Shown: piece after piece, positions 1 through 8,038 of the stretch
Position numbering within the stretch: position 1 is the first letter of the stretch
How the letters are laid out: each line of letters begins with the position of its first letter
Virus record (IMG/VR): IMGVR_UViG_3300027631_000071
Coordinates: 1 to 33,413 of that record
Direction: 5' to 3' (one strand)
From: a virus
DNA: 33,413 nucleotides
Position numbers and translations under genes: made by a program
Notes under the pieces: generated by a model
The model's input: only the letters and a program-made list of their open reading frames with translations
Told to the model about the DNA's origin: nothing
Databases searched by the model: none

Positions 1-30
1 TATTTGTTTATATTAAATATTTTTTTAACA

Positions 31-2433
31 TTATCCACACGTTATTTTATTTATCACTAAATCATATGTTAAGAATCCTGTCGATGTTTTAGTTATTAAT
101 TCTCCACTTACCCATTTACCGTCTAACCCCATGAATTTATAACAATTACCCACGGTTAACGTTTGTACTGACCTTAGTTGTACACCTCTCAAATATTGTC
201 TAGTTGATCTAATGTCTGTAGGGTTTTTAATACTTCTAAATCTGTTATCAATATTTGATTTTAAGAAAGCAGAATCACAAGCCCCAACCTCTATAGATTC
301 AACAATACCGATTGAATTGACATTATATTTGTTTCCGTTAGGTAATAAATAACTACCAGCTCTATAAACATTTATATAACCACCTCTTGGTCCTTGTTGA
401 TATAATTGTGAACCTACAACTAAAGGTGCCCCACTAGGAATAGATGTTTGTCCGATATTATATTTTAAGAATATAAGTTCATTGGTATGGTCACAAATTT
501 GTTGTCCTGTTGGTGCGTATAAGAATGGTGATGTTGCTTCAGTACCAATTGATTGGTTACCCATCCAAATAATATTATTACCTTCCACATGACAAGTACC
601 ACTATAGCTAATACCATAAGATGCTTGACTCAATCCAATTAAACTTGCACTATTATTATAATTGTAGTAAGTGGCTATATTTGCTCCATTTATGAAGTAT
701 ATTCTAAAATTAGTTGGTCCATTATAGAATCTTATTATATCTGACCATCCATCATAATAATTAAAATACAATTCTTTTAATTGTGGGTCATAGTCACAAC
801 ACATAGTAGTTACTTCAATTGTTGTTGGTTCCACACATCCCTCAAATGGAGTTGGTGTTGATGTTGGTGACGGTGTTGGGGTTAGACTTAACTCCATTCC
901 AGATGTCGGTGTGGTAGTTGGAGTAATGGCGATGGTTGGTGTAGGTGTGGCCGTACTTGTTGGTGATGGTGATGGTGTTGGTGTATTTGATAGTGGTGGT
1001 ACCGTACAATCATTACATGTTGAATGTTCACTAACAATGATACCTGAAGTTTCAGGTGTTAAAAGGGTTAAACCTATAATGATATAACAATAACCATTAG
1101 TACTTTTTACAACTTGTCCATAGCTTGGTCCGAAATTATCAGGTCCATTATATTTTATAACACCAGTATAAACTGATTCATCTTCTGGTGTGTATTGGTC
1201 ATCACATCTTTGTACATTATAATATGTTATTGGCGGTACCAAAATTTCCGTAATATCACAATCAAATCCACAGTTTGGTGTGGATGATGGTGTAACAGTT
1301 GGTGTAACAGTATTCGTTGGTGTCACCGTTGGTGTAACAGTAGGTGTAACTGTTTGTGTTGGTGTAACTGTTTGAGTTGGGGTTGGGCATGTTGTAACTG
1401 ATGAAATATATGCATTTCCTGATACTCCATATTCACTAATTTCTAAAACATTTGTTAATCCACCTCCCGCTAAATAAAACACTGTTGCGCTTGATGATAA
1501 CGTGATTTGAATATCTTGTATTGTCCATTTTTCAGAACCATCAGGTCCTTTATATAAAAACTCACCAACCTCCATTGGTTGATCCGCATCATAAATTAAT
1601 ATGTTACTAGAATAACATTCAAAACATGTTGAGTACAATGAATCTTTAATACAATATCCACTACTATCTAACGGATTAGTAGGTGTTGGAGTTGGAGTTT
1701 CTGTACTCGTTGGTGTTTGCGTAGGGGTTCCAGTATTGGTTGGTGTTTGCGTTGGTGTCGATGTAACCGTATACGTTGGTGTATGAGTTGGTGTAACGGT
1801 ATTCGTAGGTGTTTGTGTAACTGTATTCGTTGGTGTTTGCGTAGGTGTTTCAGTAGGTGTTTCTGTCGGTGTAACACTTGGCGTAACAGTATTTGTAGGT
1901 GTTTGTGTAGGGGTCTCGGTTGGTGTTTGCGTAGGAGTCTCTGTCACCGTTGGTGTGACGGTATTTGTTGGTGTTTGCGTAGGCGTTTCTGTATTCGTTG
2001 GTGTTTGCGTTGGTGTCGATGTAACCGTATTTGTAGGTGTTTGCGTAGGAGTTTCGGTCGGCGTTTCAGTTGGTGTTATAGTTGGCGTAACGGTATTCGT
2101 AGGTGTTTGTGTAACTGTTGGTGTAATCGTAACAGTTGGTGTAATAGTTGGTGTTGGTGTAACAGTTTTAGTTGGTGTTGGAGTTGGGGTTCGTGAAGGT
2201 ATGTTGGATACCGCAATACATTGTGATGTTGTACATAATCCAAAACCTTCTATTTTTATATGTGTTGTATTATTTGGTATTCCTTCAACAAGTAATGGGA
2301 AAAGTGAAACGGCAACATTATCATAATCAATCATTTCAGTACATGAAGAGCACTCATCAGTACAGGTGTATAACTTAACCGAAGTTATAGCCCCACCTAC
2401 AGTCCCTAACGATACTAATGCTGAAAATGACAT
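31..2433 (-). CDS. Thr-Pro repeat tail fibre-like structural protein (800 aa)
   Basis: Probably a tail fibre or other surface-exposed virion protein, last gene of the baseplate/fibre cluster in this window. It is modular. A Cys-rich N-terminal segment (residues 1-80) is followed by a long Thr-Pro linker (about 81-253), a globular segment (about 255-350), a second linker (about 350-386), a domain starting YYNVQRCDD (about 400-475), a third linker (about 480-530) and a C-terminal region rich in Tyr, Gly and Asn. Cysteines cluster at domain borders ([17 protein letters not shown]). The domains after linkers 2 and 3 resemble parts of the 508-aa protein encoded at 4740-6266. The ATG lies 7 bp after the stop of the small 107-aa gene. 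There is no signal peptide or catalytic motif. The fibre role is inferred from repeats, domain sharing and position downstream of baseplate wedge genes; the exact function is unknown. Confidence 0.7.
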   Translation of the reverse strand: MSFSALVSLGTVGGAITSVKLYTCTDECSSCTEMIDYDNVAVSLFPLLVEGIPNNTTHIKIEGFGLCTTSQCIAVSNIPSRTPTPTPTKTVTPTPTITPTVTITPTVTQTPTNTVTPTITPTETPTETPTQTPTNTVTSTPTQTPTNTETPTQTPTNTVTPTVTETPTQTPTETPTQTPTNTVTPSVTPTETPTETPTQTPTNTVTQTPTNTVTPTHTPTYTVTSTPTQTPTNTGTPTQTPTSTETPTPTPTNPLDSSGYCIKDSLYSTCFECYSSNILIYDADQPMEVGEFLYKGPDGSEKWTIQDIQITLSSSATVFYLAGGGLTNVLEISEYGVSGNAYISSVTTCPTPTQTVTPTQTVTPTVTPTVTPTNTVTPTVTPSSTPNCGFDCDITEILVPPITYYNVQRCDDQYTPEDESVYTGVIKYNGPDNFGPSYGQVVKSTNGYCYIIIGLTLLTPETSGIIVSEHSTCNDCTVPPLSNTPTPSPSPTSTATPTPTIAITPTTTPTSGMELSLTPTPSPTSTPTPFEGCVEPTTIEVTTMCCDYDPQLKELYFNYYDGWSDIIRFYNGPTNFRIYFINGANIATYYNYNNSASLIGLSQASYGISYSGTCHVEGNNIIWMGNQSIGTEATSPFLYAPTGQQICDHTNELIFLKYNIGQTSIPSGAPLVVGSQLYQQGPRGGYINVYRAGSYLLPNGNKYNVNSIGIVESIEVGACDSAFLKSNIDNRFRSIKNPTDIRSTRQYLRGVQLRSVQTLTVGNCYKFMGLDGKWVSGELITKTSTGFLTYDLVINKITCG
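848..992 (-). repeat. Third Thr-Pro/Ser linker of the 800-aa protein
   Basis: Degenerate repeats encoding [15 protein letters not shown] and similar, interrupted by GMELSL. It is richer in Ser than the first two linkers. Confidence 0.8.
1276..1388 (-). repeat. Second Thr-Pro linker of the 800-aa protein
   Basis: Short tandem TVTPT-type repeats separating two globular segments of the 800-aa protein. Cysteines flank both ends (TTCPTPT on one side, TPNCGFDC on the other). Confidence 0.85.
1739..1772 (-). repeat. 34-bp exact direct repeat, copy 1
   Basis: Identical by eye to 1997-2030. The two copies start 258 bp apart, exactly 86 codons, so recombination between them would shorten or lengthen the linker without breaking the reading frame. 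Confidence 0.85.
1997..2030 (-). repeat. 34-bp exact direct repeat, copy 2
   Basis: Partner of the copy at 1739-1772, in the same orientation and reading frame, within the Thr-Pro linker of the 800-aa fibre-like protein. Confidence 0.85.
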
Positions 2434-2440
2434 GTTTATT

Positions 2441-2764
2441 TTATTTTATTATTGATTGACTATATTTTATTGTATCAAATACTACGTTTACGTTTATTTG
2501 GTGTTGGTTACTAATTTCTTCATTCAATCCTGTTAAATAAGTATCTTCATCGATAACAACATCGTAATTAGAGAACTCATCATAATACCCTTCTAAATGA
2601 CTACCGATAACCCTCACATCCATTTCTTTATTAAAATGTATTTCAATTGATTCTTTTATTTTTCTAAAATTATCTTTTACTTCAATTGGTAAATCTTCGA
2701 AGTTGGAAATTTGTCCTCTCCTATCTCTTTCTCTACCGTTATATAATACTTTTGTTATATTCAT
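2441..2764 (-). CDS. Small nucleotidyltransferase-fold protein, possibly inactive (107 aa)
   Basis: Resembles a minimal nucleotidyltransferase of the Pol-beta fold. Residues 50-72 read [20 protein letters not shown] followed by VID, which matches the family signature hG-S-x(n)-D-x-D: Gly54-Ser55, then Asn66 and Asp68 where the two metal-binding aspartates normally sit. A later strand INVNVVFD (90-97) is placed like the third acidic strand, with Asn93 or Asp97 as the candidate position. Because the first Asp is Asn, catalysis is doubtful. The protein is about the length of single-domain MNT proteins, which often pair with HEPN partners, but no HEPN-like gene lies next to it here. It sits between two Thr-Pro fibre genes, 11 bp after the 647-aa gene and 7 bp before the 800-aa gene, so it is co-transcribed with virion genes. 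Substrate and role are unknown. Confidence 0.55.
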   Translation of the reverse strand: MNITKVLYNGRERDRRGQISNFEDLPIEVKDNFRKIKESIEIHFNKEMDVRVIGSHLEGYYDEFSNYDVVIDEDTYLTGLNEEISNQHQINVNVVFDTIKYSQSIIK

Positions 2765-2775
2765 TTTTTATATTA

Positions 2776-4719
2776 TTATGTGAAACTTAAATTAACTTGA
2801 TAATATGCATCAACATGGTATAATGGGTCATTTGTTGAGAAATTAATTAATAACGTATGAACCGTGCCCGCTGATAGTAAGTATGGTCCAGGGACCAACA
2901 CCGTTTCAACAATTGGACCCATTTGACATTGTAAACTACCTCCTGGAGCGTTACCTCTCGCTAATAGTGTACCATCTAATCTAAATGAAATTACCTCATA
3001 ACTTGACGCTTCACGTTCTCCAACTCCTTCAAAATCTATATTCAAATATGTGTCGACAGCACCTACGGTAATAGTTGCAGTTGCGGTACCTGTTTGTGTT
3101 GAGTTACAAGTACCACCGCAGTTCTGAGAATCTGAAACATTATAACGAATTGCTAAATTATTACTCGATATAATCCAACCAGCATCGGCACATGTTGTTA
3201 CCTCACTTACATTATTTGTGGTTTCCCAAACTAAACCTGTTACAGGTAAAACCTCATATTCCACAAATTGTACTGTTCCTCCACTAAATGTACAGTCAAC
3301 AGTTGGTGTTGGTGTTTGCGTAACTGTATTTGTTGGTGTAACGGTATTTGTTGGTGTCACAGTTGGTGTAATCGTAACAGTTGGAGTAACGGTTGGGGTA
3401 ACTGTAACAGTTGGTGTTGGTGTTTGTGTTGGAGTTGGGGTTGGCACGTATTCAATAAATGCTTCCACTAAATAATTGTCTCCTGAAAATATACTTTGTG
3501 TAATTTCTAACGAATTACTATTATCAACAATAACAGATTGGTCATAAATAACCGTGTTTGTTACAACATCAGTTATTTTAATTCTGTGTCTCCAATAATA
3601 TTCGGGAGATGTAACCCACTCCGCCAAAAATATTCCTCCATCTCCACCATTAACATATGGTAGTAAATCATAATTCTCATTAACTTGTAGATATGGTGTT
3701 GTTGTTGAAGGTGATGATGAACTTGCATTCCAAGTTTTAAATATGTCTCCATTTCCAGTTATTAATCTTAATGTGAATGTACTATTATCATCAGGACTAT
3801 CTACTTGGTCATATATTCTGAGAGTAATATTTGAACTTTCCGGTGTTGGTGACGGTGATAACGTTGGTGTTACACTTGGTGTAACAGTGTTTGTCGGTGT
3901 TACACTTGGGGTAACAGTTGGGGTAACAGTATTTGTTGGTGTAACAGTTGGTGTTGCTGTCGGCGTCTTTGTTTGAGTTACACTTGGTGTAACACTTGGA
4001 GTAACAGATGCGGTAGGTGTTGGTGACGGAGATATAGAAACAGTAGGTGTTACTGTTGGGGTTTGAGTCATTGTTGGTGTTGGAGTAAGATTCTCCGCAC
4101 AATTAACCGCAACCGCTTTGATTACTTCTTGGGTAAACCATGGTTCATTAAGACTTATTTTAATATCTTTATTACCATTTGTTGAATATGCCTTTACCGC
4201 CGTACCATTAACACTAATCGGTGTTGTACTATTATCTCCCCAATGTATGGTAAATTGTAATTCATCAAATAATCTTGTGGAGGTTGCATTTGTAGTTCCT
4301 GTTATGGAAACAACATTACAATCAACCGAATAGTTGAAATTAATGGATACGGATTGACTTTCATTTCCAATGTTTTTATCAAATCCAACCATTGGTCCAT
4401 ATTCATCAACTTTAGCATCTAAAAATAGTGGGATTTGGTAATTGTCATAAATTTGTGTTTTAATATATGTTGTTGTACCCGTAATCGCATTCCATGTATT
4501 TGCGGTTGGTGTTCCCCATCTATAGTAACCACTAGTTACAGTTCCCCCACTTACATTATAAATTGTGTCTCCCGTTGAGGGTCCGATATATGCATTGCCC
4601 GTATTACCTGTCCAAGAAATAAGTTCTTCATTAGAGTCATACCAATTACGGCTGGTTAATGAAACCAGTTTTGTTTGTGGTATGTTTTTTCTCTTAATAG
4701 AATGCCTTATTCTTTTCAT
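2776..4719 (-). CDS. Thr-Pro repeat tail fibre-like structural protein (647 aa)
   Basis: Probably a virion surface protein of the baseplate/fibre cluster. The order of parts is: a basic start (MKRIRHSIKRKN), a Gly/Thr/Tyr-rich N-terminal domain to about residue 205, a Thr-Pro/Ser linker (about 210-293), a beta-rich domain (about 295-420), a second Thr-Pro linker (about 424-474), and a C-terminal domain (about 475-647) with Cys pairs and a beta-sandwich-like pattern ending QVNLSFT. The start ATG is 20 bp after the stop of the 508-aa gene. There is no signal peptide and no enzymatic motif that I recognise. It shares the linker style with the 800-aa and 508-aa neighbours, so the three probably contribute to the same adhesion apparatus (inference). 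Confidence 0.65.
   Translation of the reverse strand: MKRIRHSIKRKNIPQTKLVSLTSRNWYDSNEELISWTGNTGNAYIGPSTGDTIYNVSGGTVTSGYYRWGTPTANTWNAITGTTTYIKTQIYDNYQIPLFLDAKVDEYGPMVGFDKNIGNESQSVSINFNYSVDCNVVSITGTTNATSTRLFDELQFTIHWGDNSTTPISVNGTAVKAYSTNGNKDIKISLNEPWFTQEVIKAVAVNCAENLTPTPTMTQTPTVTPTVSISPSPTPTASVTPSVTPSVTQTKTPTATPTVTPTNTVTPTVTPSVTPTNTVTPSVTPTLSPSPTPESSNITLRIYDQVDSPDDNSTFTLRLITGNGDIFKTWNASSSSPSTTTPYLQVNENYDLLPYVNGGDGGIFLAEWVTSPEYYWRHRIKITDVVTNTVIYDQSVIVDNSNSLEITQSIFSGDNYLVEAFIEYVPTPTPTQTPTPTVTVTPTVTPTVTITPTVTPTNTVTPTNTVTQTPTPTVDCTFSGGTVQFVEYEVLPVTGLVWETTNNVSEVTTCADAGWIISSNNLAIRYNVSDSQNCGGTCNSTQTGTATATITVGAVDTYLNIDFEGVGEREASSYEVISFRLDGTLLARGNAPGGSLQCQMGPIVETVLVPGPYLLSAGTVHTLLINFSTNDPLYHVDAYYQVNLSFT
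3298..3446 (-). repeat. Thr-Pro linker 2 of the 647-aa protein
   Basis: Tandem TVTPT/TNTVTPT units between the central and C-terminal domains of the 647-aa protein. The antisense strand reads as a Val/Gly-rich shadow frame. Confidence 0.85.
3838..4092 (-). repeat. Thr-Pro/Ser linker 1 of the 647-aa protein
   Basis: About 255 bp encoding [12 protein letters not shown] and TNTVTPT units, following the N-terminal domain directly after NCAENL. Confidence 0.85.
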
Positions 4720-4739
4720 TTATTATAATTAGTTAATTA

Positions 4740-6266
4740 TTAGGAACAACTTGACCAATCGCTTATTGTTCCTCCTATCGAAATAGTTGCTATATATGAT
4801 ATTTTAGATTGTCCGGGTAATACAATTGCATATAATTTACCATTCCCATTAAATGTTTGTCCTCCCGTATTTGCATCCCATAGTGTATATGTTGTTGGTG
4901 GTGTAATACTTGTCTCATTAACATATAAAGGTCCGTATTGTGTATAACCCGCACCCTGTAGAACATACGGATATTGATTACAATAAGGTTGTAATTGAGC
5001 CGATGTAGGGTAACTGCTATTTAATGAATATGCATATATTTTTTGTGTTCTAATAAATGGAGGTTCTACATAATCACAACCATTTAATCCGATTTCTTCT
5101 CCGTTTATTGTTATTGTTGATCTTGTAATATATAAATGGTCATTAGGACTTGGGTCTGTTTCTGTTGTTGCAACTGATCCTGAAATTACATATGTTATGT
5201 TAGGATCAATAGAATAAACTCTCATACCTGAACTAAACGTTCCTGAAATATAATCCCTACTATATCTTATAGTATTATTATCACATCTTGTTAATTTATA
5301 CCAATAATAAACTGGTGTTGGTGGTCCCTCAGGTGTTGTTGAAGGTGTTGGTGTTGGGGATGGTGATAATGCTATTCCCGTTGTTGGTGTTGGGGTTGGG
5401 GTTAATGTATTGGTTGGTGTTGGGGTTATTGGGTCAATGTTAATTCCTCCACCACTTTCATAAAATTTTATCGGTGAGCTAGTTGTTCCGACTTGGTTAC
5501 CTTTCGTACCGTTAAATTTAAAAATCTTATATGAATAATCTCTTTTATCTATATCGACTTGAAAATACATGTCCTCATTCTCATTAATTTCATGAGATGT
5601 TGAATACACGTCGTTATAAAAATCTGTAATAATTCCGTCTTTAGCATTAAAGAATTTAGCGGTCATAAAGAAAGTATTTCCCGTGGTCGTACCGCTTAAA
5701 TTTGTTTCATCTAAAACACTCTCGTCTTGAAACCAAAAAAGATACATGTTTTCTTTGTTTGTATAATTTGAACCGTGGAAAACAGGTACATGTATATTCT
5801 CTTGTAATGGAGTATAAAAATATTTTTCACCTAATGGTAATGTTAAATTTTTTGTGAATATTAATTTTCTATTCTGTCTTGTCGGTGCGGTGTAACCAGT
5901 AACATTACCATTAACGTCTAATAAATTTGATGTTTTGTAAAACTCCAATCTAAAAAAACTTTCTGTTGATTGTCTCAACATTTTAGCATTTTCTTTAGGT
6001 TCTATACCGACCAAACTATAATCTAATCCTTGGTAATAACTACCTTCTTTAGAAAAATAAAAATAAAACCATATATCAGACTCGTCAGTACCATCTGGAT
6101 TATGAATATATCTGACAGTTTCATAATTGTCAATTGGGTTAATAATATCGTTTAATACCTCGTCCTCAAATTGTTCCATGTTTTCTTGCCATCCCAAATT
6201 CATTTGAAAGTCAAGTTCGTGGTTCAATACAAGATTTAAATCGGTATTTTCTCTTAGTATTTTCAT
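4740..6266 (-). CDS. Structural protein with Thr-Pro linker, baseplate/fibre cluster (508 aa)
   Basis: Probably a virion protein. The N-terminal 275 residues form one domain rich in Phe, Tyr and Asn with no recognised motif. A Thr-Pro linker covers about 278-314. Two short domains follow: one starting YYWYKLTRCDNN (about 322-400) and a C-terminal one ending SDWSSCS. Both resemble segments of the 800-aa protein. I place the start at the ATG at 6264-6266, which forms a TAATG junction with the stop of the 590-aa gene, as also happens at the 1453/590-aa junction. A TTG two codons upstream at 6272 would add two residues but is less likely. The tight junction suggests translational coupling with the 590-aa gene. 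The specific function is unknown. Confidence 0.65.
   Translation of the reverse strand: MKILRENTDLNLVLNHELDFQMNLGWQENMEQFEDEVLNDIINPIDNYETVRYIHNPDGTDESDIWFYFYFSKEGSYYQGLDYSLVGIEPKENAKMLRQSTESFFRLEFYKTSNLLDVNGNVTGYTAPTRQNRKLIFTKNLTLPLGEKYFYTPLQENIHVPVFHGSNYTNKENMYLFWFQDESVLDETNLSGTTTGNTFFMTAKFFNAKDGIITDFYNDVYSTSHEINENEDMYFQVDIDKRDYSYKIFKFNGTKGNQVGTTSSPIKFYESGGGINIDPITPTPTNTLTPTPTPTTGIALSPSPTPTPSTTPEGPPTPVYYWYKLTRCDNNTIRYSRDYISGTFSSGMRVYSIDPNITYVISGSVATTETDPSPNDHLYITRSTITINGEEIGLNGCDYVEPPFIRTQKIYAYSLNSSYPTSAQLQPYCNQYPYVLQGAGYTQYGPLYVNETSITPPTTYTLWDANTGGQTFNGNGKLYAIVLPGQSKISYIATISIGGTISDWSSCS
5328..5436 (-). repeat. Thr-Pro/Ser linker of the 508-aa protein
   Basis: Short degenerate repeat encoding TPTPTNTLTPTPTPT and SPSPTPTPST, separating the large N-terminal domain from the Cys-containing C-terminal domains. 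Confidence 0.8.
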
Positions 6267-8038
6267 TAACAATCGGTTATTTTTTTATCTTTGAATTTTG
6301 AAATTCCATCTTGTTTATTTGTGTAGAATCTCTCATTTCTTAAATAGAAGTTTATGTCATTTTTTACATAATGAATACCGTTTGTAAATGGAAACTTTGT
6401 ACCATATCCGTCGATATCGACATATCCGTGTTCATATAAATCTCTCCATCTCCACACACCTTCGTTAGAATCGTACTTAGCGTTCTCCGGTAAGTTAAAA
6501 ATGTCTTTTGTTTTTGCACTTTCGGTGTATGGTGATAGTTCTCTTAATTTAACTCTATGGTGTGGTTGATAGTATAATCCAAACATATTTGTTACTGACG
6601 AGCCAGAAAAAATAGTACTATCATCTTGTCCATAATCAAATATTGTGGTTGGGTTTGTAAACTTTTGAAAGGACTCACATATGATTCTCTCTTTTAATTC
6701 TTTTCTGTTGTATTCGACAAATGCACCATTTAATATAGTTCCTTTCGTTAATGTACTTCCACTTGTAAATGTTATACCTTGTCTACTAAATGTTCCTCCT
6801 GCACCCATTGTGCTTTCGTTAGATGTTGTACCATTAAAATGTTCATCAATCCATGTGTTATGAAAATTGAATTTATATCCAACTTTTGGTGGGTAATTAA
6901 AATAACCATTACCATTTTTAAATAAAGTGGTTACATAAACTTCCGTTGGTGTATAACCTAAATTATTTGTTAAACCTGTTAAAACAAATGGTTCTTTAAA
7001 ATCATAAAGAACAGATTCCATTCTATTTCTTTCAACAATTGTATCATTTGCACCCGCAGCGTTTTCAAATAATATTTTCTTTTCTTCTTCCCATATTGGT
7101 GATTCAAATCCAATATTATCCATTATATAATCAGTACTTGTTGTTAACAACTTATGTTTATGTATATAATATTGTGATGTTGATCCAGTTATATTATTTT
7201 TATCGATACATCTTTTTCCTATAACTAATGTCGGTACTGATGTGATGGTTTTAAATTCTTTTTTTAATATGTTAATTACATATTTTTCAGAATTATATGT
7301 CTCATTACCAACACTATCGATGTAATATGTTCTTCCTGAAACTGTTCCACTTATTGTTGTTCCTGAAAATGTAACAAACTCACCAGAACTCATTCCATGT
7401 TCTACAGGTGCAGTAAATTCGTAATATGAGTTGAAAGTGTTTGATAATCTAAATGGTATACCATCTCCGCTTTTAAATGAAATTTTCGTATTACCTGTTA
7501 ATGTGTATGTCATTTGGTAATTCGTGTCTCCAGAATAAACATAACTTAAATAAAGATTCCAATTATGATACGGTGCGGTAATAGGTGTGATTGTTGTGTG
7601 GTCTGTTGACCCCACATATGTTAATGATGGTGTGTAATCACCTAAAGTACTACCACTAACACTACTTGGTGTTACAACTTTTCTATACAAGTCTCTTCTT
7701 AAAAATGCAAATTCATCATATGGTAAAAACCCAGCTAATGTTGGGTTATCTGAACCATCTCCCCTCCCATTTAAATAAACTCTCTCTTGTAAATAATCAT
7801 ATGAAGTATCTCCACTATACATGTTACGAAAAACCATTTTAAGTTTTCCATAAATTTTATACTTGTTACTTTCGTTTCTTTCTTTGTCATATAGTTTATC
7901 GATATCTAAAATAATATCTTTATCCCCAATTCTTAATAAAGTTTGGGAGGTCTCTAAACCTATGTTTAAATTTAAATCTTGTTCGTCCGCCTTTTTGTAC
8001 CTTTTACTAGGTAATAATATTTCTTTTTTATTTTCCAT
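6266..8038 (-). CDS. Tail/baseplate structural protein of unknown type (590 aa)
   Basis: I do not recognise a named family. The protein is hydrophilic, rich in Tyr, Thr, Asn and Gly, and has no Thr-Pro repeats, signal peptide or membrane segment. The N-terminus is charged (MENKKEILLPSKRYKK). The middle contains several Gly/Thr/Ser-rich beta-like stretches of the sort found in phage baseplate and fibre proteins. Its ATG overlaps the stop of the 1453-aa gene by one base (TAATG) and its own stop overlaps the next gene the same way. The three genes are therefore translationally linked and probably act in one sub-assembly. Its place two genes after gp6 is where T4-like phages keep peripheral baseplate proteins (inference from order only). 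Confidence 0.55.
   Translation of the reverse strand: MENKKEILLPSKRYKKADEQDLNLNIGLETSQTLLRIGDKDIILDIDKLYDKERNESNKYKIYGKLKMVFRNMYSGDTSYDYLQERVYLNGRGDGSDNPTLAGFLPYDEFAFLRRDLYRKVVTPSSVSGSTLGDYTPSLTYVGSTDHTTITPITAPYHNWNLYLSYVYSGDTNYQMTYTLTGNTKISFKSGDGIPFRLSNTFNSYYEFTAPVEHGMSSGEFVTFSGTTISGTVSGRTYYIDSVGNETYNSEKYVINILKKEFKTITSVPTLVIGKRCIDKNNITGSTSQYYIHKHKLLTTSTDYIMDNIGFESPIWEEEKKILFENAAGANDTIVERNRMESVLYDFKEPFVLTGLTNNLGYTPTEVYVTTLFKNGNGYFNYPPKVGYKFNFHNTWIDEHFNGTTSNESTMGAGGTFSRQGITFTSGSTLTKGTILNGAFVEYNRKELKERIICESFQKFTNPTTIFDYGQDDSTIFSGSSVTNMFGLYYQPHHRVKLRELSPYTESAKTKDIFNLPENAKYDSNEGVWRWRDLYEHGYVDIDGYGTKFPFTNGIHYVKNDINFYLRNERFYTNKQDGISKFKDKKITDC

Larger units (their letters stand above)
1675..2193 (-). 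repeat. Thr-Pro minisatellite encoding the main linker of the 800-aa protein
   Basis: About 520 bp of imperfect tandem repeats. The minus strand encodes runs of TPT joined by Q, N, E or V residues, for example [13 protein letters not shown]. Unit length varies around 12-15 codons. Synonymous differences between copies show that the protein pattern is kept while the DNA drifts. The peptide should be an extended, Pro-stiffened linker. Confidence 0.9.

Noticed and set aside
1675-2193. Regularly spaced short repeats resembling a CRISPR array
   Set aside because: The units are imperfect, of variable length, lie inside a continuous reading frame and encode a regular Thr-Pro peptide. There are no unique spacers of constant size.
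1955-2326. Plus-strand frame encoding a Val/Gly-rich, hydrophobic repeat protein
   Set aside because: It is the antisense reading of the Thr-Pro repeats of the 800-aa gene (ACN/CCN codons read as GTN/GGN). It has no gene-like context on the plus strand. The frame at 3218-3475 is the same effect in the 647-aa gene.
3809-4102. Second minus-strand frame rich in Ser, Asn, Tyr and Cys across the 647-aa linker
   Set aside because: It is an out-of-frame reading of the same Thr-Pro repeat; low stop density comes from repeat composition. The frame at 1668-1877 is of the same kind.
6267-6272. TTG start two codons upstream of the 508-aa gene
   Set aside because: The ATG at 6264-6266 forms the same TAATG junction as the neighbouring gene pair, which is the more economical choice.
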